A DNA stretch of 38,540 nt, taken from the IMG/VR virus record IMGVR_UViG_3300034071_000108, positions 1-38,540 of that record; one strand, written 5' to 3'. Below, piece by piece: positions 13,650-22,210 of the stretch. A model generated the notes under the pieces. It did no database searches and was not told where the DNA came from. It saw only the letters and a program-made list of their open reading frames with translations. Each line of letters opens with the position of its first letter. Positions within the stretch are counted from its first letter, which is position 1. The stretch is from a virus. A program made the position numbers and the translations under genes.

Positions 13650-13849
13650 TGATATTCGGTTCTGACACACGCAAATCTAAGCACGGCATAAACGCAATGG
13701 CTGTTGGTGAGGTGCGTGTGTTCGACACGCCAACCGAACGCGACAAAGACCTCCTACGCCGCGCAGCACACAACCAGAACGAGCGGACAGAGCGCCGCTA
13801 CATGACGCGCTCCAAGGGTGACAAGCTGACAGTTACCCGACTGCGGTAA
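13649..13849 (+). CDS. Small basic DNA-binding-like protein 2 (66 residues)
   Basis: Last gene of the early operon. AMAVGEVRVFDTPTERDKDL, then a basic helix AAHNQNERTERRYMTRSKGD and KLTVTRLR, following the same layout as the preceding gene (VGEV ... basic helix ... TRLR). This is the VGE.. / R..R.W-type fold common in phage early regions, probably DNA- or RNA-binding. It ends 8 bases before the A-tract of the operon terminator. Confidence 0.7.
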   Translation: MIFGSDTRKSKHGINAMAVGEVRVFDTPTERDKDLLRRAAHNQNERTERRYMTRSKGDKLTVTRLR

Positions 13850-13857
13850 CAGACAAT

Positions 13858-13900
13858 AAAAAACCCCTGCTTGTGGAGTGAGGCACACAAGCAGGGGTTT
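13858..13900. terminator. Strong bidirectional intrinsic terminator
   Basis: A perfect 15-bp stem (AAACCCCTGCTTGTG at 13861-13875 with its complement at 13886-13900) and a 10-base loop. The minus-strand transcript ends in a run of U (complement of AAAAAA at 13858-13863), and the plus-strand transcript in UUUAAU. It lies exactly between the convergent ends of the early operon (13849) and the replication operon (13958), so it serves both. Confidence 0.95.
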
Positions 13901-13957
13901 AATCAAGCCAGCGGAGCACACCGACCTGCAACCTATATCATTGCAACCAAATGGTTG

Positions 13958-16306
13958 TCAATTCTTGCCTAAGTTCGACATCGTGCTTGGCTTCGGCAAT
14001 TCCTCTGCCATGCGGCGCAAGTCTGCCTTGTTGTATTTCTTAACCAAATCTGGCGCGACAAAGATATGCTTCTTGTTCACATAATCTTTCGAGTTGAGCC
14101 GTCCCATATCAACCCAGCCAGCTTCCTTCAGCGCGTGTAGCAGCGCCGCCTGCGGTATCTTCACGCCCGCAGGGACGTTGACCGCCAGCGCATCACAGAT
14201 GCGATGGAAAGGCCCACCGATGACACCACTCGCAAACACGCCCGACTTCACCCGCATCATGTCCACAAGGTAGCTTTCCGCTACGCTCATGCCATGCTCG
14301 ACCATGTTCAGCTTCCATTCGGTCACTGGCGGCGCAGCGGCAGGGTTAAACGCCGACACGTCGCGCTGGTGCAGCCAAGCGGCACACTTCTCATAGCCGC
14401 CATTCTCATACCAGCCCCACAGCGCCTTGGCCGCTGGCGCTGACATACGCGGCGCGCGCGTCCACACGCAGAACCAACGCCTGTCCTGCGTCGGCAGCGT
14501 GATAGGCAGCGGATCGTTCGTGTAGGCAACCACCATCAGGCGGTTGACCAACTCGTAAGGGTGCATACCCTTGCGGTTGACCGACAGCGTTTCAGGCGGC
14601 GCAGCAATCAGCGGCTTTAGCTTGTTAGCCATAGCGCGACGTTCGCGCGCCTCTGGCTCTTTTAGCTCGTTCAGGATGACAACCTCAGCCTCAAGCGCAT
14701 AACCCCACTGGCTGTCCAACCCGCCGGCCTCAATGACTGACCGATTGCGCCAATGCTTACCGCCAAGCGCCCACAGGAACGGCTGGAACATACTGTCCTT
14801 ACCCGCGCCTTCATCGCCGCCTATCAGAATGGCATGGTTAATCTTGATGTTAGGGTTCTGTATCTTGAACGCCATAGCGTCAAGGATATGGTCTAACTCG
14901 ACATCGTCCGACACCAGATTGCGGCAATGCTGTAGCCAAGGCTCAACGTCATGGTCTGCAATCTTATCGCTGCCCGACACGTCGGGGCGTGCGTCCGTCC
15001 AGCGGTTGCCGTAGACCAGCCCGTCACGCGTCACCAGCACGTCATCGCCAGCGGCAAACGTCACGGCAGCCAATGCAGGCGCGCCGCGATCTTGCCGGCG
15101 CTCGTCAAAATAGATGGACGATTGTATGCGCTGCGTCTTCTTATGGATGGAGCGGCAGTCAACGTGACGGAACAGGGCGTTGAAGACGTTGCGGGCTATC
15201 TCTTGACGCGTCACCATGTCAAAATAGCAGTCATCGGACTGTATATAAGCGAAACGCTCGAACCACTCGCTTTGTTCCAGCCGTCCGGCTTCTTTCTTTT
15301 CGACCTCACGCACACGCGCTGCGGCTTCATCGGGGAAGGCTTCGGTTGGCGCTATCTTGTCATACATCGACGCCATGCGCTCCGCGATTAGTTCGTCCCG
15401 CAAGCCCGGCGTTACCTTCGGGCCACCTTCATTGGCTACCCAATCAAGAAAGGTGCGGCTGTCTATGTATTGGCAATGCCCATGATAGCAGCAGAACGAA
15501 CGATCCAGCGGCTTGTAGCGCGCTTCGATCATGCCGTCGCTGTGTTGGTCATGGTTAGGGCAGACGATGCCGCACCAGCCGTCAGCGTTAGGATGGCTAA
15601 GGACTAAGTTGTTGTCCGCAAGCCATGTCAGGACGTTGTCAAGGCCAGTGTCGCGCAACTGCACGGCTTTATATTCGGCTGTGTCGCCTTCCTCTGGCGT
15701 AACGTCCAGCGCCTCGCAGATTTCGTCCAGCGTATACTCACGCTCAGGGTGGAACTCGACCAGCCGTGCAGGAAAGTTATTGCGCCCGCGCTTCAGGTTG
15801 ACGCTGCCGGGGATACGACAGTTGCGGACGGCGTTAGTCGCGCCGGGATCAGTGTAGCCCGCATCGGCAATCGCTTTGATGGCAGCGCAAAAGTCACCCT
15901 TGCGTGGCTGTTCGCTGAACGCGTAGCCCCACTGGAACGAACCTTCGCTGGTTTCCAGCACCCATGTCGGTTTAAGCGGCGGCTCTTTCGACTTCGTGCC
16001 AACGTCATCCAGCATCATGAACAGCACATACTCGACGTTGCTGGCCTTGGCGGCAGGCTTGCCGTCTACAAAGCGGTCAACGATGAACGAGCCTGTGTTG
16101 ACATACCATGCCTCGCCTTCTTTCATGCGGGTCTTTTCTGGCAGGAACGCAGGGAACGTCGCCTTCGGCACGCCGTCTGCGTGATATATCAGGTTGCCGT
16201 CGCTGTCGTGCTGCGGCTTCTGCCGCACAACAAGGGCTGTCTCGCCGACGTTGTCCGTCGCCAAGCCAGTTATATATTCTATGAATTTCTTGCGATCCTC
16301 ACTCAT
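13958..16306 (-). CDS. Primase fused to SF3-type helicase (782 residues)
   Basis: Opens the fork and makes primers. ATG 16306 is preceded by AAGGAG; an earlier in-frame start at 16354 would overlap the polymerase gene. Residues 1-200 resemble an archaeo-eukaryotic-type primase, with acidic MMLDDVG (Asp100/Asp101), a TSEGSFQWGYAF strand and CRIPGSVNLK (Arg164-Lys172). A zinc-ribbon-like cluster follows at Cys245, Cys249, His252, Cys272/273, His275, Cys278. The C-terminal helicase has Walker A GGDEGAGKDS (496-505), VVILNE (542-547) as Walker B, sensor VVAYTN (592-597) and an arginine pair (609-610), as in DUF5906/VapE-like phage helicases. Asn replaces the usual first acidic residue of Walker B. 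It is the last gene of the replication operon. Confidence 0.88.
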   Translation of the reverse strand: MSEDRKKFIEYITGLATDNVGETALVVRQKPQHDSDGNLIYHADGVPKATFPAFLPEKTRMKEGEAWYVNTGSFIVDRFVDGKPAAKASNVEYVLFMMLDDVGTKSKEPPLKPTWVLETSEGSFQWGYAFSEQPRKGDFCAAIKAIADAGYTDPGATNAVRNCRIPGSVNLKRGRNNFPARLVEFHPEREYTLDEICEALDVTPEEGDTAEYKAVQLRDTGLDNVLTWLADNNLVLSHPNADGWCGIVCPNHDQHSDGMIEARYKPLDRSFCCYHGHCQYIDSRTFLDWVANEGGPKVTPGLRDELIAERMASMYDKIAPTEAFPDEAAARVREVEKKEAGRLEQSEWFERFAYIQSDDCYFDMVTRQEIARNVFNALFRHVDCRSIHKKTQRIQSSIYFDERRQDRGAPALAAVTFAAGDDVLVTRDGLVYGNRWTDARPDVSGSDKIADHDVEPWLQHCRNLVSDDVELDHILDAMAFKIQNPNIKINHAILIGGDEGAGKDSMFQPFLWALGGKHWRNRSVIEAGGLDSQWGYALEAEVVILNELKEPEARERRAMANKLKPLIAAPPETLSVNRKGMHPYELVNRLMVVAYTNDPLPITLPTQDRRWFCVWTRAPRMSAPAAKALWGWYENGGYEKCAAWLHQRDVSAFNPAAAPPVTEWKLNMVEHGMSVAESYLVDMMRVKSGVFASGVIGGPFHRICDALAVNVPAGVKIPQAALLHALKEAGWVDMGRLNSKDYVNKKHIFVAPDLVKKYNKADLRRMAEELPKPSTMSNLGKN

Positions 16307-16316
16307 CGCTTGCTCC

Positions 16317-18272
16317 TTATTTGCCGTATCGTTCCATAATTGCCACTTCTGCATTCAGGGGTAGCCCCGACGCCCAAGGTGGCGGCTCACACATAATCTG
16401 CACCAGCCGCGCTGCGGCGGCCTCTGCGTCATCTTCTGGCACTTCCAAGACGATTTCATCGTGGATGTGCAAAACTACATCATCTAACTGACGCAAGGCG
16501 TGGCGCAGCAAGTCGTTAGCGACAGCCTGCGTGATATTTTCACACGCCAGACCGCGCCATAGCCGCGCCCTAGGCCATTCCTTAGCGTCTGCGGCTGGCT
16601 TCCATGAAGCCTTGGCATAGGTCAGGTCGCCCTTCTCATCGAAGCGGGCGAAAGGATAACATAACACACGGCCAGACGGAAGGGCATACCAAAGATGCAG
16701 TCCATCAAATAAATATGTGACGCGGCCAATGGTGAACTCGCGGCCCTTGTTCCGCATGGCGCGCATATAGGTTTCCTCAAGACCAGACCAGTAAGGCACA
16801 GCCCACTTGTTAGCCCTGCGCCATGCGTCCACCATGCGCTTTGCGTCGCTCTCCGACATCATCAGGCCGTAGATGCGGCCCATGCTGGCGAAGGCTCCTA
16901 CGCCGCCGGCGAAGCCGCACGCCAACTCTTGAACCTTACCGATCTGGCGCTGGTCTTTGTCAACGTCGTTATAACCGACATGGAAGGTCGCCATAGCGTT
17001 GTGCTTGTATACGTCCTCACCCTTGGCAAAGATGTCCAGCTTGCTCGCGCCAAAGGTGCTGTTGGACGCCCACGGCGTAACCCGCGCTTCGATAGCGGCC
17101 CAGTCAGCGACGACCAGCCGCTTGCCTTTGTCGGCCATTAGCGCAGGGCGTAGCATACCCTTCAGCACGTCCGTCACACGGCGACCATGTTCAGGAACGA
17201 TGCTGTGGCCGCGCACCATAGCCTGCCGCACTAATGCAGGGTCGGCGGCGCACTTGCGGGGGAAGTTATGGACCTGAAGCCCAAATGATGAAGCGCGTCC
17301 AGTAGCACTGCCTCCAGCAAATACGAACGCTCCTCTAACGCGAAAATCTTCCTCATCAGCAAGCGCCGCTGCACGTTGGAACTTCGCAACGGACGATGCC
17401 CACAGATCGTCCGCGCACTGGATGACTTCTGCAACTTCCGCCGGGACTTCATCTGGGTTCTCCTCTGCCAACACGAGTAAGTTGGCGCGCACGTTCTTGT
17501 CAATGGACAGCTTCTCGACGCCATCCTTCATCACGGTCGCCAGTTCAAGCGCCTGTGGCCCTACCCTAGCTAACACCCAATCCTTCATCTTCGGGCTGCG
17601 AACGGACTTAATCTCGCCGTGCGTCACCTCTGCGACGATGGATTGTATCTCAGTCAGTTCAGTTTCAGCGTAACGCACAGCCGCCTGCGCCAGCGGCCTG
17701 TCAAGCAGGACGCCGCGGTCGTTGATGCGCTCGTTGGTGTGATAGTCGGCCAACTCATCAGCCGACAGCGGACGCTGCGCCTGCGCGATAGCGCGCATGG
17801 CCCTGACATCTTGTTCGCAATAATCGACCATCTCCTGCATCAGCGCCGCGTCTTCACGGAATGTGCCGTCGGGCTGCGGGATGGACAGCGCACGGATTAG
17901 CTGACTGCCGCGATGGTCTTTCTTCATGGTAGCGCCAGCGAAGCGGCCCACATCCTCAAGGCTGCCCGGCGCACAGTTGGCGCGGGCCTGCGCTGCGGTG
18001 CAGTAGAACTGCTCCAGCTTGAAGTCTACCTGAAGGACATACCAGAATATCAGGCGCTCGAACGCTGCGTTGTGCGCGTATACCAGCCCCTTGTGGTCAC
18101 GGACGGCTTGCGGGAAAGGCTCACTAGGGAGCCACGTCCGCACGTCTTCGTCATCAAATGCGTAGGACATACACAGCACGTCGGTGCTGGCGTCCTGCGC
18201 GTAATTATACACGCCGCGGCTGCGAAGGTCGCAACGGCTGCGCGTCTCAAAGTCGACCCATAATTTAGACAT
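16317..18272 (-). CDS. Family A DNA polymerase with 3'-5' exonuclease (651 residues)
   Basis: The replicative polymerase. Exonuclease motifs: VDFET (Asp7, Glu9), YAHNAAFER (Asn68 region) and YCEQDV (Tyr151, Asp155). Polymerase motifs: TGR(A)SS at about 324-329, motif A VVADWAAIEARV (Asp390, Glu395), motif B DQRQIGKVQELACGFAGGVG (about 440-459), and motif C LHIHDE (Asp605, Glu606). No 5' nuclease domain. This polymerase type is the one found beside DUF2800/DUF2815-like genes in many phages. The start has only a weak GAAGAG/AGTGAG site upstream. The stop lies 10 bases before the primase-helicase ATG, with that gene's ribosome-binding site in the gap. Confidence 0.95.
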   Translation of the reverse strand: MSKLWVDFETRSRCDLRSRGVYNYAQDASTDVLCMSYAFDDEDVRTWLPSEPFPQAVRDHKGLVYAHNAAFERLIFWYVLQVDFKLEQFYCTAAQARANCAPGSLEDVGRFAGATMKKDHRGSQLIRALSIPQPDGTFREDAALMQEMVDYCEQDVRAMRAIAQAQRPLSADELADYHTNERINDRGVLLDRPLAQAAVRYAETELTEIQSIVAEVTHGEIKSVRSPKMKDWVLARVGPQALELATVMKDGVEKLSIDKNVRANLLVLAEENPDEVPAEVAEVIQCADDLWASSVAKFQRAAALADEEDFRVRGAFVFAGGSATGRASSFGLQVHNFPRKCAADPALVRQAMVRGHSIVPEHGRRVTDVLKGMLRPALMADKGKRLVVADWAAIEARVTPWASNSTFGASKLDIFAKGEDVYKHNAMATFHVGYNDVDKDQRQIGKVQELACGFAGGVGAFASMGRIYGLMMSESDAKRMVDAWRRANKWAVPYWSGLEETYMRAMRNKGREFTIGRVTYLFDGLHLWYALPSGRVLCYPFARFDEKGDLTYAKASWKPAADAKEWPRARLWRGLACENITQAVANDLLRHALRQLDDVVLHIHDEIVLEVPEDDAEAAAARLVQIMCEPPPWASGLPLNAEVAIMERYGK

Positions 18273-18296
18273 GAAGTTCTCACTCTTCCGCTACTC

Positions 18297-18320
18297 GCCG
18301 GGACGCCAACACGCCCCGGC
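18297..18320 (-). other. GC-rich hairpin before the polymerase gene
   Basis: GCCGGG (18297-18302) and CCCGGC (18315-18320) flank a 12-base loop between the putative ssDNA-binding gene and the polymerase gene. No U-tract follows. It could be an mRNA-processing or stability element that lowers polymerase relative to the upstream gene. Confidence 0.4.
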
Positions 18321-18332
18321 TTTCGCACCCTG

Positions 18333-18995
18333 TTATACTACGCGACGACGACGACGCGCACCATCAGCGGCTTCAGGTTCAGCGGCGACTTCCAACTCCG
18401 CGTCCTCTGCTTCTTCAACCGAAGCGGTGTCCATTGACACCCAATCGGCGATGTCAAAGATAGGCGTATAGATGCGACCATAGGTCTTGTGCTGGTAATG
18501 CTCAGACTTCAGTTCGATCAACGGCACTGGCTTGTTCTGGTCTTTCTCGACCTGATCGGCGATGGCAACAGCCAACGCCTGCACTGCACGCTTGCCGCCG
18601 ACTGACGTAGCCGTGAAGCGCGCCTGCATATCCTTGTCTTCGCCGTTCGTGCAAACCAGCATCATGCCGACTTGCATTTCCCAGCCGCGTTCTGCACCCG
18701 ATGGCGCAGGGTCAAGCTGTGGCAGCGGCTCTGACACCGGCACCAGCTTTTCAGCCAGCACTTCGCCTTTGCCCCATGCGATGTAGCCATGCACGAACGA
18801 GAACGGATTAGCTGCCCACAGGCTGCCGTCCTCAACTTCGGTCTGGTCTGCACCGAAAACCCAATGGCCTGTCTTGTCCATCTTCAGGATGACTGTGCCA
18901 CCCGGCGCAACTTCCGATTGGATGGAGCGCAGCGCGCCTGAGAGGGACTGAACGGACGGCAAGTTAGCGCCGCCAAAAGTAGTGATATTCGACAT
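18333..18995 (-). CDS. Putative single-stranded DNA-binding protein (220 residues)
   Basis: No exact family is certain. It lies between a DUF2800-like nuclease and a family A polymerase, the position held by DUF2815-like ssDNA-binding proteins. The N-terminal 70 residues (MSNITTFGGANLPSVQSLSG, WVFGADQTEVEDGS) lead to a beta-rich core with PFSFVHGYIAWGKGEVLAEK and GWEMQVGMMLVCTNGEDKDM, then YQHKTYGRIYTPIFDIADWV. The C-terminus is acidic (SVEEAEDAELEVAAEPEAAD) with a basic cap (RRRRRVV). An acidic tail is usual in SSBs, but there it is terminal. OB-fold assignment is inference. Confidence 0.6.
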   Translation of the reverse strand: MSNITTFGGANLPSVQSLSGALRSIQSEVAPGGTVILKMDKTGHWVFGADQTEVEDGSLWAANPFSFVHGYIAWGKGEVLAEKLVPVSEPLPQLDPAPSGAERGWEMQVGMMLVCTNGEDKDMQARFTATSVGGKRAVQALAVAIADQVEKDQNKPVPLIELKSEHYQHKTYGRIYTPIFDIADWVSMDTASVEEAEDAELEVAAEPEAADGARRRRRVV

Positions 18996-19013
18996 TGTAC
19001 TGTACCTTTTCTG

Positions 19014-20135
19014 TTACTGGATTTTAGACATAGCTTTGGTAAGCGTCTGTCCGATTTGCAAAACCGCTGGCCGGGAATCATTTTCCGGCGCAAGGGTAGA
19101 GCCACTGGAGACGGCGACAACTAAGTCCGCCGGCAATTCTATTTTGGCTTTCTTCAAAGCCTTTTCCGCTTGGGCTGGTGACAGCGGCTTGGGGTCGCCC
19201 CACGCTTCTACACCAACACCTGTTAGGAAAGCTACAGCCTTATCTTCATTTGTCCACTGTCTTGTGGCGCGTTTGTTGACCAGCTTCCAGCCGGGGACTT
19301 TCTGCCCCTCTTCCAGAAGCCCATGCGCCAACTGCTGCAAGTCCTTAATGAACCCTTCAATCAGCGGCGCCTGTTCCAGATAGTGTGCGATCTGTTCGAC
19401 CGGCAACGCTTCCAGCTTGGCCTTCAGCGCACGGTCTACAGCGCCTGTCATGATAGGACAGACCGGCTTCGCCGCGCACCACTTGCAATGGTCGCCTGAC
19501 GCCAACGGCGCGTCTGGCTTCAATGCGGTGTTGATAGCGCGAAACAGGTCACTTTCAAACGCTGCGATACGTTCGTGCGTTGTTACCCAACGCTTAACAA
19601 ACGGGGGTTGTACAATGATTAGTTCAATTTCATCCGCATCATGGAATATCGACGATGTCGCGGGCGTCCGCATAGCGGCAGCCGCGTAGAACATTAGCTG
19701 GTAGTTTTCTTCCGCTTCGACGGCAACACCGTCGCCAAACTTCCAATCCAGAACAATTGCTCTATTACCAATGCTGCCAAGCAAGTCCGTAGAACCAAAT
19801 ACTTCAGGCGTGTAATTTGCAAAGCCCACACGACTTTCGACTTCATAAATCATATCCCCTTCAGGGTCTATTTCGTCGAGCGCGCGCAGCGCCGGTACCA
19901 GCTTGTCATCAATCAATGCTTCGGTCAGTACGCTACTAGCGTATGTCATACCAATTAAACTGTACGGATCGCAGTCAGTCTCCAATACTTTTGCGATTGC
20001 ATCATGCAAAAGCGTGCCTTCGTCGGCGTAGCTGCTACTGGGCTGCGGTGGCATGGTGTCCACCAGCGCCACGCTGCCGGGGCAGGCGATGACGCGCTTG
20101 GCGGTAGAGCCGCCGACTATCTTACTGTGCTGCAT
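19014..20135 (-). CDS. DUF2800/Cas4-like PD-(D/E)XK nuclease (373 residues)
   Basis: A probable DNA exonuclease of the RecB/Cas4 superfamily. It shows RVIACPGSV (Cys18), DEGTLLHDAI (helical motif), VFGSTDLLG (Asp117), VLDWKFGDG (Asp130-x-Lys132), the downstream Gln in ENYQLMFYAA (Gln146), and a CKWC....C cluster (Cys217, Cys220, Cys226). With Cys18 these can bind a 4Fe-4S cluster. The layout matches the DUF2800 family. Such proteins process DNA ends in replication/recombination. Its start shares a base with the upstream stop (TAATG). It leads the core replication genes. Confidence 0.85.
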   Translation of the reverse strand: MQHSKIVGGSTAKRVIACPGSVALVDTMPPQPSSSYADEGTLLHDAIAKVLETDCDPYSLIGMTYASSVLTEALIDDKLVPALRALDEIDPEGDMIYEVESRVGFANYTPEVFGSTDLLGSIGNRAIVLDWKFGDGVAVEAEENYQLMFYAAAAMRTPATSSIFHDADEIELIIVQPPFVKRWVTTHERIAAFESDLFRAINTALKPDAPLASGDHCKWCAAKPVCPIMTGAVDRALKAKLEALPVEQIAHYLEQAPLIEGFIKDLQQLAHGLLEEGQKVPGWKLVNKRATRQWTNEDKAVAFLTGVGVEAWGDPKPLSPAQAEKALKKAKIELPADLVVAVSSGSTLAPENDSRPAVLQIGQTLTKAMSKIQ

Positions 20136-20359
20136 TATTCGGTCTCCTGCTCATCGAGGCCCATGAGAATATACGCAACATACCCGAATTGCCTCGACAT
20201 ACGCATAGCAGCGGTACGTGCTTCGCGGGCGCGTATGGTTGCTGTAGCTGCGGTTGCGTTATGCGGCAGTTGAATATCTTCTATACATTTAGATATAAAA
20301 GCCAGCTCTTTACCTATTTCCACAAGACTGCGGGTGGCACGGCGAAAATTCTCAGACAT
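20135..20359 (-). CDS. Small protein opening the replication operon (74 residues)
   Basis: The ATG at 20359 has a GAGG site 9 bases before it. A longer frame from 20434 has no support. MSENFRRATRSLVEIGKELA is followed by a basic helix (ATIRAREARTAAMRMSRQFG) and an acidic end (LMGLDEQETE). Soluble, helical, unknown. First in the replication operon, so it could be a small regulator of replication or recombination. No recognised family. Confidence 0.7.
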   Translation of the reverse strand: MSENFRRATRSLVEIGKELAFISKCIEDIQLPHNATAATATIRAREARTAAMRMSRQFGYVAYILMGLDEQETE

Positions 20360-20458
20360 TTTATTGTACCTCACTTTACTGTTTGGACCCCCACCATACA
20401 GACAACAAAATTTGATGCAAGGCTTGAAATGCAAAAAATTTTGGAGTAGCGTTTTGGC
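20360..20458. promoter_or_regulatory. Divergent promoter region between replication and helicase operons
   Basis: Ninety-nine bases separate the divergent genes. Candidate boxes are weak: on the minus strand TTGCAT with a 16-base gap to TATGGT, on the plus strand TTGATG 17 bases before AAAATT. An AT-rich stretch near 20402-20440 contains TTGATGCAAGG and GAAATGCAAAAAATTTTGG. Both operons must start here unless they are read from elsewhere. I cannot assign exact start sites. Confidence 0.35.
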
Positions 20459-20734
20459 ATGACTGAGAAAGAGATAGAGCGGTATTTCTGCAAACGCGTC
20501 CGCGCATTGGGCGGCTTTGCCTATAAGTTTCGCAGCGTTACGCAGATCGGTGTGGCCGACCGCATCGCCTGTATGCCCAACGGTGAGGCTTGGTTCATAG
20601 AACTAAAGAAAGCTGGCGGGCGTCTGTCTGCGTTGCAGCGTATCTTTGCCGATGAGATGACACACACCAAGCAGCATTACGCCTGCCTGTGGTCAGTAGA
20701 GGATGTGGACGCATGGCTCAAACGCTTCAGCTAA
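20459..20734 (+). CDS. VRR-NUC domain nuclease (91 residues)
   Basis: A stand-alone VRR-NUC (PD-(D/E)XK) nuclease. It shows YFCKRVRALGGFAYKFRSV, the GVADR motif (Asp34) after a TQI strand, FIELKKAGGRLSALQ (Glu48, Lys50, Gln60) and a C-terminal helix DVDAWLKRF. The length is typical for phage forms. These enzymes are usually encoded next to an SNF2-type helicase, as here, and may act on flap or branched DNA in replication. GGAG lies 13 bases upstream of the ATG, a long spacing. It overlaps the helicase gene by 22 bases. Confidence 0.9.
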   Translation: MTEKEIERYFCKRVRALGGFAYKFRSVTQIGVADRIACMPNGEAWFIELKKAGGRLSALQRIFADEMTHTKQHYACLWSVEDVDAWLKRFS

Positions 20735-22026
20735 GACCGTACCAGCAGCAGGCTGCGACGTTTCTGTATGAGCGCGACCGCGCCATGATCCTTGCGCCTG
20801 TCGGTGCGGGCAAGACAGCCATTACCTTGACGGCGATGGATGAGATGCTGCGCGACGGGTACGTCAAACGCTGGCTGGTGGTAGCACCGAAGCGTGTCTG
20901 CACGGATGTGTGGCCGGTGGAAGCACCAAAATGGTCTGGCGTCGTCCCTGCTCTGGCTGTCGGATCGCCGTCGCAACGTGCCGCAGCACTTCAGAGCGAT
21001 GCCAGTGTGGTGGTCATTAACTATGACAACCTAGATAAGCTAGAGGATTTATCCAGCTTCGACGGAATTGTGTTCGACGAACTAACGCGGTTAAAAAACC
21101 CCAGCGGCAAACGCTTCAAGTCGCTGGAAAAGCTGCTGGCTAACGTCAAGGTGCGCTGGGGACTGACAGGCTCGTTCACGTCGAACGGGCTTGAGGATGT
21201 CTTCGGCCAGTGCAAGATAATTGACCAGTCACTGCTGGGCCGCGCCAAGGGCGCGTTCATGCAGCAGTATTTCATCTGCACCAACCGCGACTTCGGCCAA
21301 TGGGTTCCAGCAGCCGGCGCGCTGGAGCAAGTCATGCAGCGCATCCGCCCTGCGACGTTCGTGCTGGAGCCGGGCGAATACAAGGACAAGCTGCCGCCCT
21401 GTCATGTTACAGAGGTGCGCGTCGCGCTGGACGACCGCAAGCCATACGATAAGATGAAACGCGAGTATGTCGTGCGCTTCGGCGATGACCAGATTGTAGC
21501 GCAGAACGCAGCGTCGGTGACGACCAAGCTGCAACAGATGGCGTCAGGCTTCGTCTACAACCGCGACGCTGGCACGCCGTCCATCTGGTTCAGCCGCCAC
21601 AAGTTCGACCGGCTGGAAGAACTGCTGGCGGAAAACCAGCGGGCCAACACCATCATCGCCTATACGTATCAGGAAGAGTTGGCGGAACTAAAGCGCCGTT
21701 TCCCGCACGCGCAGACGATGGACGACGACAACGTCATCGAACGCTGGAACCGCGGCGAAGTCGAACTGCTGTTGGCGCACCCTAAGTCGGCAGGCCACGG
21801 CCTGAACCTACAGCATGGCGGCTGCCACATGGTGTTCCTGTCGCTGCCGTGGTCGCTGGAACTGTACGAGCAGACGGTCGGGCGCCTGCACCGCAGCGGC
21901 CAGACCAAAGACGTGTGGGTCTATGTGATGCTGACCGAGAAGAGTATTGACGAACGCATATGGGCGGCGCTGCACGACAAGCGTGCGGTGTCCGACATAG
22001 CCTTAGAGGAATTGAAAAATGAGTAA
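20713..22026 (+). CDS. SNF2-type DEAD/DEAH helicase (437 residues)
   Basis: An SF2 (SNF2-like) ATPase acting on duplex or branched DNA. Q-motif-like LRPYQQQAATFLY precedes Walker A APVGAGKT (28-35). Motif Ia is LVVAPKR (55-61), motif II VFDELT (Asp122, Glu123), motif III LTGSF (151-155). The C-terminal helicase half ends with HPKSAGHGLNLQ, LPWSLELYEQ and motif VI EQTVGRLHRSGQT (386-398). ATG 20713 is preferred, with GAGG 10 bases upstream. A GTG 24 bases earlier is possible. Its ATGAGTAA end overlaps the next gene by 8 bases. Confidence 0.93.
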   Translation: MAQTLQLRPYQQQAATFLYERDRAMILAPVGAGKTAITLTAMDEMLRDGYVKRWLVVAPKRVCTDVWPVEAPKWSGVVPALAVGSPSQRAAALQSDASVVVINYDNLDKLEDLSSFDGIVFDELTRLKNPSGKRFKSLEKLLANVKVRWGLTGSFTSNGLEDVFGQCKIIDQSLLGRAKGAFMQQYFICTNRDFGQWVPAAGALEQVMQRIRPATFVLEPGEYKDKLPPCHVTEVRVALDDRKPYDKMKREYVVRFGDDQIVAQNAASVTTKLQQMASGFVYNRDAGTPSIWFSRHKFDRLEELLAENQRANTIIAYTYQEELAELKRRFPHAQTMDDDNVIERWNRGEVELLLAHPKSAGHGLNLQHGGCHMVFLSLPWSLELYEQTVGRLHRSGQTKDVWVYVMLTEKSIDERIWAALHDKRAVSDIALEELKNE

Positions 22027-22210
22027 ATTAAACTGGCGGTCGATGATTGCCGTGCTGTCCGACCTTACGGAAGAGCAGCTGAAGGCGGCGCTGGACGCTG
22101 AATTGAAGACGCACAAGCGCCCCGCCCTCGCCCGGCGATTGCACCAGCGTTACTCTGCGCTGCGGACGGCGCGGGAGCGCGACGAACTTTTGAAAGGGCT
22201 GAAGAAATGA
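22019..22210 (+). CDS. Small basic helical protein (63 residues)
   Basis: MSKLNWRSMIAVLSDLTEEQ, then LKAALDAELKTHKRPALARR and LHQRYSALRTARERDELLKG. All-helical, basic, soluble. The start overlaps the helicase stop, so it is translated by coupling and may work with the helicase or VRR-NUC protein. Similar small proteins occur after SNF2 helicases in some phages. Function unknown. Confidence 0.75.
   Translation: MSKLNWRSMIAVLSDLTEEQLKAALDAELKTHKRPALARRLHQRYSALRTARERDELLKGLKK

Noticed and set aside
15749-16339. A 196-residue plus-strand frame antisense to the primase-helicase, and a similar one at 6975-7565
   Set aside because: Both are shadows of strongly supported genes with no domain or start signal.
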